A stretch of 34,962 nucleotides of DNA from an uncultured Fibrobacter sp. (GCA_946407235.1 CAMJNF010000009.1:1-34962); one strand, 5' to 3'; numbered from the stretch's first letter, positions 25,762 to 34,898 are shown. The notes: generated by a model from the letters alone, not told the origin. Made by a program: numbers and translations.

Positions 25762-28548
25762 ATTCTGCGTTCTCGTTCGCTTTTATTTGTTCTTGCTTTG
25801 GTCGGTATGTCGAATGCCCAATTGTTGGACATGTCGCAGATTTCCGACAAATATATGGTTGAGAATAAGATCAACAAGATTAGTGTCGAAGGCACTCACC
25901 ATATGGATGATCGTTCGGTCCTCGGACGTATCGGAATCCGCACTGGCCAGAGCTATTCCCCGACAGCGCTTTCCGAGAAAGTCCAAAATTCGGTCAGCAC
26001 ACTTTATGCATCTGGTTTATTTGACGATGTGACTGCATGGGTGGACTATGTGGGCGATGACGGTTCTTATGTGGACTTGGTGTTCAAGGTCAAGGAACTT
26101 CCTGCACTTGATACCGCAATTTTGGATGGCTGCGATGAAGTCTCCGAAGATGACCTCCGCTTGAAAATCCGCATGATTCCGGGCCAGGTCTATAGCAAGG
26201 CCCAACTTGAACGTACACGTCAGGCGATGCTTGACCATTATCGTTCCGAAGGCTTCCTCCTTGCCGAAGTGGGCTACCGCGAAGAGCCTGTTGATGAATA
26301 CCAGAACAAGGTGACATTCGTGATTCGTGAAGGCTCCAAGGTGCGTATCCGAGGCATTGACGTGAAGGGCAATGATCACGTGCCGGTCGAAGAAATTTCG
26401 GAACATATGCTTTCCAAGGAAAACCAGTGGTGGGGCGGCGGTGAATTCAAGGAAAATGTCTTTGAAGCTGACCGCGATACCGTGCTGAATGTATTCCGTC
26501 ATTTTGGTTACCTGGATGCGGAACTCAATGATTACCATGCCGAATATCTACCGGATTCAACCTGCTTGTTCTACCTTGGACGCATGGTGCCGGTTGGAGA
26601 AAAATTGGCTCCGCTCTACACGCAGTTGAACGATGCTTTGGCCGATTCGACAAGCCCGCTTTACAAGATGGCTGGCAAGCCAACGATGGAAGTGACGCAC
26701 TTTTATAGACACATGCGCAAGGCCGGTGACAAGAATCCGGTGACAAGGCGCATGCCGCAAGTCAAGGACGAAGAAGCCGCCTGGAAAATGTTGAACGACA
26801 TTATCCGTTATGAATCGGCTCGTAAGGAATGGCTCAATCTCGTTGCCGGCAAAAACTGGAACAACCCGAAAATCGATTCTCTCTTGAAAATCAAGAAACG
26901 CACGGCTTACGAAAGCAAACTCCTCGTGCGCTACATGATCGAAGACTTGATCCCGGCTCTTTACAAGTATGATAACATCAAGACTTCTAGCGATATTATC
27001 GTCCATATTGATGTGACCGAAGGCCGTCGTTACTACATGGGCGGGCTCCACTTTACGGGTAATGAAGTCCAGAGTGACGCCATGCTTGGCTATGTGTTCC
27101 GCCTCGATAGTGGCGCTGTGTTCGACCAGTATCTCTACGAAGCTTCCCGCAAGGCTTTGCTCGATTCCTATCGTGAAGATGGTTACCTCTTTGCCCAGTT
27201 CGAGGAAGAGAGAACGTTCGAAAATGATTCTGTCGTGAACCTCGCCTTTAAGATGAACGAAGGCTTACCGGCCCAGATTCACAAGGTGCATGTGCGCGGC
27301 AATACCAAGACAAACGAAAAGGTTATTCGTCGTGAAGTGCGTCTGTACCCGGGTGATACGTACCGCCAGTCGGCATTGGAACGCAGCTTCCGCGACATCA
27401 TGCAGCTCAACTACTTTGACATGGTTGTCCCGGATATCAAGGTCGTGGGTGAACAGGAAGTGGATTTGGACTTCGCCGTTCAGGAAAAGCAGGCCGGTAC
27501 GGGTCAGTTCAGCTTGGGTGTTTCGTATAGCGAAAGCGATGGCTTTGTGGGTACGGCTAGCATTTCCATCCCGAACTGCTGTATGGGCGATGGCCAGCAG
27601 GCTGCCCTTAACCTCGAATACGGTGCAGACAAGAAGAGCGCTACAATTAGCTTTACCGAGCCGTGGTTCCTGGATAAGCCGATTACGCTGGGTGCAAGCC
27701 TCAGCTACTCTTGGTGGAACATGGAAGATTCCTATGAACATGACATCACTCGTTATGGCGGAAACATCTTTGCTGGTAAGCGCTTGAAATGGCCGGATGA
27801 CTACTTCTACGGTCAGATTGGTTACGGCTGGCTCATGAACGACCAGGGCCCGAATATCCCCAATAGCTATGTGGTTTATACGGGTATCGAATCGGCGTTC
27901 AACTTCCGCATCCAGCGTGATGACAAGAACTTGCCGCAGTTCCCGACGGACGGTTCCCGCTATGTGCTCGACGTGCAGTGGGCGAACAAGTACTTTGGCA
28001 GTGATTTTGAATTTGTAAAGGCAGACCTCTCTATCAAGTGGTGGTTCCCGCTCTTCCGTGACCGCTTGTCAATTGCTCTTACAAATGAATACGGCGTTAT
28101 CTTTGGTGACAAGTTGCAGCACCGCACTCTCTATAGAATGGGTGGTGTGCTTGGCTATGACGGTATGCTCCGTGGCTATAGCTCTGGTTCTATTGGTTAC
28201 AGCCGCTTGGGCCGTAGTTACCAGTATGTCGGCGCAGAACTCCAGCTTGCCCTTGTGCCGCAGACGTTCTATCTCTTGCCGTTCTTCTTTGATGCCGGTA
28301 ACGTATTTGGTGAACGCATCGATTTGGATAACAAGATTGAAAAGCCGAAGAAGAACCCGCTCACGGAATGGGATCCGACTTCGCTCAAGAAGGACATTGG
28401 TTTTGGCTTCCGTGTTGTAGTCCCGATGCTCGGTATTATCGGTTTCGACTTTGCTTGGCCGCTTGATCCTGGTGAAGCCTACAATGGTACGAAGTACTCT
28501 AAGGTGGGTGATATGGAATTCAACTTTGTCATTGGTCAGGCATTCTAG
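25762..28548 (+). CDS. bamA: BamA/Omp85 outer membrane assembly factor (start codon uncertain)
   Basis: POTRA-like repeats ('VEGTHHMDDRSVLGRIGIRTGQSYSP', 'KVRIRGIDVKGNDHVP', 'IHKVHVRGNTKTNEKVIRREVRLYPGDTY'), C-terminal barrel ending in F; signal peptide LRSRSLLFVLALVGMSNAQ begins upstream of the first usual start at 25798. Confidence 0.85.
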   Translation: MLRSRSLLFVLALVGMSNAQLLDMSQISDKYMVENKINKISVEGTHHMDDRSVLGRIGIRTGQSYSPTALSEKVQNSVSTLYASGLFDDVTAWVDYVGDDGSYVDLVFKVKELPALDTAILDGCDEVSEDDLRLKIRMIPGQVYSKAQLERTRQAMLDHYRSEGFLLAEVGYREEPVDEYQNKVTFVIREGSKVRIRGIDVKGNDHVPVEEISEHMLSKENQWWGGGEFKENVFEADRDTVLNVFRHFGYLDAELNDYHAEYLPDSTCLFYLGRMVPVGEKLAPLYTQLNDALADSTSPLYKMAGKPTMEVTHFYRHMRKAGDKNPVTRRMPQVKDEEAAWKMLNDIIRYESARKEWLNLVAGKNWNNPKIDSLLKIKKRTAYESKLLVRYMIEDLIPALYKYDNIKTSSDIIVHIDVTEGRRYYMGGLHFTGNEVQSDAMLGYVFRLDSGAVFDQYLYEASRKALLDSYREDGYLFAQFEEERTFENDSVVNLAFKMNEGLPAQIHKVHVRGNTKTNEKVIRREVRLYPGDTYRQSALERSFRDIMQLNYFDMVVPDIKVVGEQEVDLDFAVQEKQAGTGQFSLGVSYSESDGFVGTASISIPNCCMGDGQQAALNLEYGADKKSATISFTEPWFLDKPITLGASLSYSWWNMEDSYEHDITRYGGNIFAGKRLKWPDDYFYGQIGYGWLMNDQGPNIPNSYVVYTGIESAFNFRIQRDDKNLPQFPTDGSRYVLDVQWANKYFGSDFEFVKADLSIKWWFPLFRDRLSIALTNEYGVIFGDKLQHRTLYRMGGVLGYDGMLRGYSSGSIGYSRLGRSYQYVGAELQLALVPQTFYLLPFFFDAGNVFGERIDLDNKIEKPKKNPLTEWDPTSLKKDIGFGFRVVVPMLGIIGFDFAWPLDPGEAYNGTKYSKVGDMEFNFVIGQAF

Positions 28549-28566
28549 CTTGATTGGAGGTGCGCT

Positions 28567-29082
28567 ATGTTTCGCAAGTTGATAGTTTTTCTTTCGATAG
28601 TCTTTGCTTGTGCAAGCTTTGCTGAAGATGGTCTCCGCATAGCTCATGTTGATTCGAAGATTATCTTTGACGGATTCAAGGGCACTAGGAAGGCTCAAGA
28701 AGAATACGATCGTCAGGTGGCAAAGTGGGAGCAGCAGGCAAACCTTCTGCAGAAGGAACTTGCTGCTATCAAGGAAAAACTTGATAAGCAAGTACTGATG
28801 CTCTCTGACGAGAAAAAGCGCGAACTTGAGGCCGAATATAATAAGAAGGATACAGAACTCAAGTCATTCATCGATCGCGTCTACGGACGTAATGGTGAAC
28901 TCATCACCGAAAACGAAAAGGTGAGTGCCCCGATTATCCAGCTTATCCGCAAGGCCGTGAACGAAATTGCGCTCCAGGAAGGCTATGACATGGTCGTGGA
29001 TCGTGCCACCGGCGCTGTACTCTTCTGGAAAAAAGAAAACGACCTTACGAATAAAGTGCTGAACTATTTGAATAATAGGTAG
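28567..29082 (+). CDS. OmpH/Skp-family periplasmic chaperone
   Basis: Signal peptide, 'LRIAHVDSKIIFDGFKGTRKAQEEYDRQVAKWEQQANLLQKELAAIKEKL' coiled coil; directly after bamA. Confidence 0.85.
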   Translation: MFRKLIVFLSIVFACASFAEDGLRIAHVDSKIIFDGFKGTRKAQEEYDRQVAKWEQQANLLQKELAAIKEKLDKQVLMLSDEKKRELEAEYNKKDTELKSFIDRVYGRNGELITENEKVSAPIIQLIRKAVNEIALQEGYDMVVDRATGAVLFWKKENDLTNKVLNYLNNR

Positions 29083-29144
29083 TTTGTAGTTGGTAGAACT
29101 TAGAGCTTAGAACTTAGAATGGAGTTGCTAGTTCTAAGTTACTA
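29080..29144. repeat. 7-nt-period TAG array followed by an inverted repeat
   Basis: TAG at 29080, 29087, 29094, 29101, 29108, 29115; AACTTAGAA...TTCTAAGTT arms follow. Confidence 0.8.
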
Positions 29145-29170
29145 GAGGTGTCGCAGCATTCGCTTTTTCA

Positions 29171-29193
29171 CGTCATTGCGAGTGTAGCGACCA
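29171..29193 (+). repeat. Dispersed repeat copy (CGTCATTGCGAGTGTAGCGACCA)
   Basis: Shares CGTCATTGCGAG-GTAGCGA with 3635-3667 and 5451-5480. Confidence 0.5.
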
Positions 29194-29226
29194 CTAGCCC
29201 CATCCAGTTAAATTTTAATAGTGAAT

Positions 29227-29261
29227 ACCCCGCAGTTCTGAAAGCTGCGGGGTGTGTTTTT
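29227..29261 (+). terminator. Rho-independent terminator after bamA-ompH
   Basis: ACCCCGCAG-TTCTGAAAG-CTGCGGGGT followed by GTGTTTTT. Confidence 0.85.
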
Positions 29262-29350
29262 ATTGGATGATTGATGCCGAATTCTTTACAGCTTTAGCGC
29301 TTTGGCTCTATCCCAGGTAGATTTTTTGTATTTTGTTTTGCCTTGTTCGC

Positions 29351-29725
29351 TCAGTTTTTTGACGTGATCTTGTCTAAATTTTTCAATACTTCCCAATATC
29401 CGTTACGAGTTGTACCAATGTGGCGAATTGCTGGATTAGAACCATTCTTAAGCTTGTTAAGGTAATACTTTATTTGATTTGTATCCATTCCCAATGATTG
29501 GGCCATTTCTCCTTGTGTTATATAGGGATTGTTTTTGAGAGCTTGGAGAATCAAAAGCTCTTTTTCGCTATATTGGGTAGGATTAGGTAGTTTTTTGTTC
29601 CACGAAAGAGATATCCTAAAATCGCCATGAAAATCTTGCATTTCCGGCTCTGGCAAGTTGTATTCTTGCATTGCTTTAAAAATATTTGGAATGCCGCTAC
29701 CCCAAGATTTTATCGTATTGTTCGC
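29351..29725 (-). pseudogene. 5'-truncated AlbA/Schlafen-type regulator remnant with C-terminal winged helix
   Basis: Open frame extends upstream of the annotated ATG: 'ANNTIKSWGSGIPNIFKAMQEYNLPEPEMQDFHGDFRISL', the expected upstream ATPase motif, then hits TAG (29726-29728). Confidence 0.65.
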
Positions 29726-29752
29726 CTAATTCTTCTTTAGTCTTTTGATTTT

Positions 29753-30901
29753 TTAACCTTGCTTGTTCCCGTTGTCAAATGTGGCGCAGTATTCGCCTAG
29801 CAATTTTTGAACCGTTTCTTGCGGAATCAACTTCTTCTTGTATTCTGCGATCAATGTCGGACTCATCGAACGATTCATCGCGTATTCAACAACAACTTGA
29901 TCTGCTGAAGGACAAAGAATCATACCGATGGAGGGATTTTCGTTTGGCTTTCTCACATCCCTATCCAACGCTTCCAGATAGAATTCAAGTTGCCCCAAAT
30001 CCTTAGGATGAAACTTTGTTGTTTTTAGTTCGATTGCAACTAAAGCTTGCAAGCCTCTATGATAAAAGAGTAAATCGGCTTTGAATGTAGATGAACCGAC
30101 CTGCAAAACATATTCCATATCAACAAAAAGAAAATCCTTGCTGCCGAGTTCCAAAATGAAGTTCTTCATTTTCTCTACAATAGATTTTTTCAGTTTATTT
30201 TCCGAATGCTTTTGCGGTAAGCTTAAAAAATCTAGGAAGAGTTCGTCCTTAAAGGCTATACCTGCTTGCGGATAATTTTTCAGCATCCCTTTTGAAAGAT
30301 TCTTCTTTGAACGTAAAAGGGTCGTGAAAGTATCGTTCTTAATACAACGTTTCAATTCCCTGAAATTAAGACGCTCTTTATTTGCGTAGAGCATATAGAA
30401 AAGACGTTGTTCTTTTGTTTTGCAATGACAAAGAATTTCTACGTGGTTTGAAAATGATGTAAGCGAAACAACCTTCGGAAACGAGCTTAATTGTGCAGAC
30501 GGTGTCTGCACAATTTCCATCTTTCTATTTTTCTTTGTGTCCGTTTCCAATTGTGCAGGTTCTGTCTGCACAAATTCAGAGTTCAATTTTTCAGCAACAA
30601 AATTCAAGAATCCTTCCGATGAATATTCATCGTAAAACATGACCATGTTGTAGATGTTCCTTTTGCTGAACCCTTTCAGCGTAGGATCTTGCGTATGAAT
30701 ATAATCAGCAAGTTCGGCGACAACTTTTGTTCCCCATTCGTTGCTCTTTATCTTTTGACTTACATATTGCCCGACAAACCACACTGAACTAAGGTGCTTT
30801 TCGTTTACTTCACTAGCTGCCAGCGAACGCATTCTCTGAATCTGGTTTAAAATCGTTGAAAAATGCGATTGTAGTGTTTTTTCATTTACTTTTTTAGTCA
30901 T
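29753..30901 (-). CDS. DUF1016 / YhcG-family PD-(D/E)XK nuclease-domain protein
   Basis: 'SSVWFVGQYVSQKIKSNEWGTKVVAELADYI', 'GFSKRNIYNMVMFYDEY', 'FKADLLFYHRGLQALVAIELKTTKFHPKDLGQLEFYLEALDRDV'. Confidence 0.9.
   Translation of the reverse strand: MTKKVNEKTLQSHFSTILNQIQRMRSLAASEVNEKHLSSVWFVGQYVSQKIKSNEWGTKVVAELADYIHTQDPTLKGFSKRNIYNMVMFYDEYSSEGFLNFVAEKLNSEFVQTEPAQLETDTKKNRKMEIVQTPSAQLSSFPKVVSLTSFSNHVEILCHCKTKEQRLFYMLYANKERLNFRELKRCIKNDTFTTLLRSKKNLSKGMLKNYPQAGIAFKDELFLDFLSLPQKHSENKLKKSIVEKMKNFILELGSKDFLFVDMEYVLQVGSSTFKADLLFYHRGLQALVAIELKTTKFHPKDLGQLEFYLEALDRDVRKPNENPSIGMILCPSADQVVVEYAMNRSMSPTLIAEYKKKLIPQETVQKLLGEYCATFDNGNKQG
30489..30515. repeat. Perfect 12-bp inverted repeat inside the DUF1016 gene
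   Basis: AATTGTGCAGAC-GGT-GTCTGCACAATT. Confidence 0.95.
30549..30576. repeat. Second, diverged copy of the DUF1016 palindrome, 60 nt away
   Basis: AATTGTGCAGGTTCTGTCTGCACAAATT; TTGTGCAG/CTGCACAA arms. Confidence 0.85.
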
Positions 30902-30946
30902 TTGGCGTATTCCTTTTGGCAGTAAAATAGATTATTGGGGCGGTGA

Positions 30947-31040
30947 GTGCAATAGCGATCGTTTCCTTCGATTGGACTAATGCTCCTTGCGTTATAGAGG
31001 GGCTGTTTTTGAGGGATTGGAAAATCAAAAGCTTTTTACT
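30947..31040 (-). pseudogene. Winged-helix fragment similar to the 29351-29725 gene
   Basis: Minus-strand translation SKKLLIFQSLKNSPSITQGALVQSKETIAI aligns with SEKELLILQALKNNPYITQGEMAQSLGMD. Confidence 0.65.
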
Positions 31041-32419
31041 CAGACAATTAAATTTCTTTTCAAATTATTTTCTTCTTCGCGCATCGCTGCCCGAAATTTT
31101 TCAAAGCTCCCTTTTATCTCGGGAACTGTAAATGGCATGATGGTCAGCTTGATTGAATCGTCGTTATAAAGCGTCAAACTTGATGCTCGGTGCGTCTCAT
31201 TGAACTTTACGGGATGAATTAAGAACCCCTGTTTTGATTTAAATCTAAACAGGTAGGCTAGCATTTGAAATGCATCATCGCGGCCTAAACCGCCATTTAG
31301 TTGCTTATACTTGGCGTCGATAATTGCTGTTGCTGAATCTACTTGGCCTTTTGCCGTGTTGCAACCTATCATAAAATCGGGGAAAACCCAGCGTCGATTT
31401 TGATGGCCGTCATTCTTGAATAGATATTGAGCCCCTTTGCCTGTTCTATTGTTGGGGTGGCGCAATTTCTCCTTGAATTGTTCTTCTAGCACGATATTCA
31501 AGTATTCCTCCCAAAGACTTGCTCCGTCAAATAAAATTCCGTTTATTTGATGTTCTGAATTTTCACCATAACTTAACTTTTTATGCATTAGAATAGCAAT
31601 GCATAACTTGCGTAGGGGCTCGTATGCTGTATAATAGGGATGTGTTATTGGACGGAGATTTTTTGAGATAATTTGTTGACGGGTATTTCTGCTATAGCTT
31701 GATGTAGCTTGTTCGATTGCTTTTACATTATCAAATGTTTCGGAATAAACATCGCTGCCTAAAATTGACTTTCCGAAAGAACGCAAACGGATATATTCAA
31801 TTGTGTGGCGTATCAACTGTGTGATGTTGTTATCCGTAGTGTATTCGCGTGTATGGTATGCGACCTTTCCATTGAAAGGAATGTTATACCGTATATGACG
31901 AGCGATATCGATTGGACCACGAACATTTGCATCGTTGTATTCTCGAGTTACGTATGCTCGATAAACGCCTTGTTTTAAAGCGTTGTTCAAGTAACCGGGG
32001 AACAGATAATACAAAAAATCAAAGAAAGAATCTTCGCCTGCATCGGTTCGTGGCGTGTATGCTACATTACAAATCTTTTGCAACATGTAGTGTAAAAAGT
32101 AATTCTTGTCATTTAAATCAAAACGCGAAGTAATATTGACTCGGATGTCGTTCTTGAGACTTATGAAGCCCATTATATTGCCTGTAGAAATCCTCGGCGT
32201 TGTTTCGTCTGAATAATCTACATTGAAAATAGCATCGTTATCTTTTAAATCTAATTCCTTTGAAAAGGGAGGATAGATGATGAATCTGAATTTTTCACTG
32301 GCTAACGATTTTAAATCTTTTCCGGCAATGCTGTCTAAAGCTCTTCGAATTTTTTCGGGAGACGAATCAAGAGCGAATACTTGATTTTGCGTATTGTCTT
32401 TTAGAGTAATTAACTTCAC
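31040..32419 (-). CDS. mcrC: 5-methylcytosine restriction system component McrC
   Basis: PD-(D/E)XK core 'VFPDFMIGCNTAKGQVDSATAIIDAKYKQL'; coupled to mcrB (2-nt gap). Confidence 0.85.
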   Translation of the reverse strand: MKLITLKDNTQNQVFALDSSPEKIRRALDSIAGKDLKSLASEKFRFIIYPPFSKELDLKDNDAIFNVDYSDETTPRISTGNIMGFISLKNDIRVNITSRFDLNDKNYFLHYMLQKICNVAYTPRTDAGEDSFFDFLYYLFPGYLNNALKQGVYRAYVTREYNDANVRGPIDIARHIRYNIPFNGKVAYHTREYTTDNNITQLIRHTIEYIRLRSFGKSILGSDVYSETFDNVKAIEQATSSYSRNTRQQIISKNLRPITHPYYTAYEPLRKLCIAILMHKKLSYGENSEHQINGILFDGASLWEEYLNIVLEEQFKEKLRHPNNRTGKGAQYLFKNDGHQNRRWVFPDFMIGCNTAKGQVDSATAIIDAKYKQLNGGLGRDDAFQMLAYLFRFKSKQGFLIHPVKFNETHRASSLTLYNDDSIKLTIMPFTVPEIKGSFEKFRAAMREEENNLKRNLIV

Positions 32420-32421
32420 GA

Positions 32422-34812
32422 TTAATTTTCGCTTATTTCGTCAGAAGAATCTTTTGGGTCTTCGTTCATGGAATATGCTTTTTCCAATTTTTTGAATTTT
32501 TCGCCACTTTCGTCAATGCCGCGTAAATATTCGCGGACAACGCCTTCGATATGGTATTCCCAAAGCTGTTGGAATCGTTGATTGGTATCACCGCTGTAGT
32601 TTTTGAGTTTTAAGAAATAAGCAGGGCCGATATCGTATGCTGAAGAAAGTCCTTCTGTTTGTTCAATTGCAGCATTCAAAGATTGCATTCGTTTTATTGC
32701 TTCATCCGCATATTCTGCAATACCATTCTCGGTATCGCTTAGCATTTCAATGCGGTCATCAGCCTTGATTTCTTTGAATGCGAATCTACGACGCATTGCA
32801 AAATCCATGCTTTCGACGCTGCGATCAATGTCGTTCATTGTACCGATGATATACACGTTTTCGGGGACGAAGAAACCTTCTGTAAACGTATCGTCGTCAT
32901 CTACAAGATTTTGATACTGTGTCTTTATTTTTCCTTTCTTTCCACGATAACCTGGATCAATAGCGAAGAAAAGTTCTCCAAAAATCTTAGATATCTCACC
33001 ACGATTGATTTCATCAATGATAAAAACAAAGTTTTTTCTGTTTATTTTTATTGCTTCAATATTTTCTTTTTTTATTCCATTGTATTTGGATACAAGCTGA
33101 TTTATGGCCCAACGATATTGGATGTAATCTAAATGATTTGCTCCATTAATATATTTTTCTGCTATATCGTCAATTTCTTTTTGGGTCATTTTATCATGTG
33201 CTATCTGTTTGTCTTTTAATAAACTGAATAGAATTTTCAAGTATTCTTTTTTTGTATTTTTGTGCCTTCCCGATTTTGTGCTAAATACAATCTGCCCCTT
33301 ACTAGACAAAGAAACTCTTAAATCTCCTTTTTCTGTTTTGTATGTTGAGATTACTTCATTATCAATATCATCTTGTAACTCTGCATAAATTTTTTCAAAT
33401 ATTTCATCATCTTTGGTTTCTTGAATGCTGCGATTACTGTCAGTTATATTTTTTATTGCTTTTTTACAGAACCGCTTAAATTCTCCATCTTTAAGTTCAA
33501 ATCCATCAGCCTTGCCATTCTCTCCTTTGGCTGGTCGAAGTCCTTCAACAAAGTCAGTATAGTCGTAGGATTGATGAAATTGAACAAAGCCGATTTCTTC
33601 ATCGGAACAGTCCATAGATTTAGCAATCTGTTTGGCTAAATATGTTTTACCGGTGCCTGGAGCGCCATGAAGAATGATGTTGTGATTTGCAAGTAAAAGA
33701 TTTTTGCAGGCTTCTGTTGTCTTGTTTGTCATAGAGCCAATAAAGTCTCCAAAAATAATTTTAATGGCTTCGTTCCCATTAACAGGAAAAAGTGTTCCGA
33801 ACCAACCTCCTTTATCCATTTTAGGACCCTTCCCATGGAATAGATTGTCGGTGTCTTTATTTATTTTTTCAAGGTTAACAATTCCATTTTCTTTATCTAC
33901 AGAAGTAACTTTTGAAATTTGCCAAATTGTCAAATCATTAGTCCCGCCATAAGAATGAAATGCAAAGAAATCACCTTCTTTTATTTTTTTGATGTTGTCC
34001 CATGCTTGCTTTGCACCCTTATTTGGAGATTCCCTATCCCATCCAATTCGCCAGTATTCATTTTTTTGAAATTCTTCTAATTTGCTTTCTTTACCGTCTT
34101 GCCATTTAATACCCCCGGACCAAAAATTAATTTCATCAATCGGACGAGTGTTTTTCCATGCGTTGTAAGACAATGTGGGTATAGATTGGAGTTCTCCAGT
34201 ATGTTTTTTTTTATTTAAAAAATCTAAAAGTTCATTATATTGCAGGGATTTCGGTTTCTTTTTATCTATTTGCCAAGAATATTTTTCCTTAAGATAGCTT
34301 GAGGTGTTGTTGTCTAGTGGGCATAATTCTTCTGGTCTTATCCAGAAAAAAGCCATAGTCAATTTAGCCAACGCAATACCATCTATTTTTAAAGCATTAT
34401 CAAAATCAGAATCGTCAAACTTAGATTGTTGAACGTCAAGAAATAGTTTCCATAATAAATTTATATCATCTTGCTTGTTTGCATAAACAGAGTTGATGTT
34501 GTTTAAAATGGGAATTCCATCCCAATCAGCTGGAGCAGAACTCTGTAGCTCAAATTTATCTTTGAAGTATGTAGCGATTTCATTTCGCCGTTGAAATGTA
34601 GAACGGTTTAATAGGCCAAATACTGTAAATGGATCAATGTCGTTGATTTTTGAAAAAAGTTTATTTGTCAAATAATCACGGTATTTTTCACGAATACCTT
34701 TTATGATTTCAATAAGAGTTTGACGATTTTCTCTGTATTCACATAATTTGTGGGCGAGTTCCTTAAAAAAGGGAATCCACGTAAAATTATTTGTTGTTGG
34801 TATGTCAGACAT
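32422..34812 (-). CDS. mcrB: McrB-type AAA+ GTPase with N-terminal EVE/PUA-like domain
   Basis: Walker A 'LHGAPGTGKTYLAKQIA', 'FIIDEINRGEISKIFGELFFAID', 'IGTMNDIDRSVESMDFAMRRRFAF'; upstream 'EYWRIGWDRESPNKGAKQAWDNIKKIKEGDFFAFHSYG...TIWQISKVTSV'. Confidence 0.85.
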   Translation of the reverse strand: MSDIPTTNNFTWIPFFKELAHKLCEYRENRQTLIEIIKGIREKYRDYLTNKLFSKINDIDPFTVFGLLNRSTFQRRNEIATYFKDKFELQSSAPADWDGIPILNNINSVYANKQDDINLLWKLFLDVQQSKFDDSDFDNALKIDGIALAKLTMAFFWIRPEELCPLDNNTSSYLKEKYSWQIDKKKPKSLQYNELLDFLNKKKHTGELQSIPTLSYNAWKNTRPIDEINFWSGGIKWQDGKESKLEEFQKNEYWRIGWDRESPNKGAKQAWDNIKKIKEGDFFAFHSYGGTNDLTIWQISKVTSVDKENGIVNLEKINKDTDNLFHGKGPKMDKGGWFGTLFPVNGNEAIKIIFGDFIGSMTNKTTEACKNLLLANHNIILHGAPGTGKTYLAKQIAKSMDCSDEEIGFVQFHQSYDYTDFVEGLRPAKGENGKADGFELKDGEFKRFCKKAIKNITDSNRSIQETKDDEIFEKIYAELQDDIDNEVISTYKTEKGDLRVSLSSKGQIVFSTKSGRHKNTKKEYLKILFSLLKDKQIAHDKMTQKEIDDIAEKYINGANHLDYIQYRWAINQLVSKYNGIKKENIEAIKINRKNFVFIIDEINRGEISKIFGELFFAIDPGYRGKKGKIKTQYQNLVDDDDTFTEGFFVPENVYIIGTMNDIDRSVESMDFAMRRRFAFKEIKADDRIEMLSDTENGIAEYADEAIKRMQSLNAAIEQTEGLSSAYDIGPAYFLKLKNYSGDTNQRFQQLWEYHIEGVVREYLRGIDESGEKFKKLEKAYSMNEDPKDSSDEISEN

Positions 34813-34898
34813 ATAAACCTCTCTATCTTAATTATACATTTTGTTGTTCGGTATGCGTTCAATTATTGCGAAAACAAACCTTGATTGGGGGTAAATGC

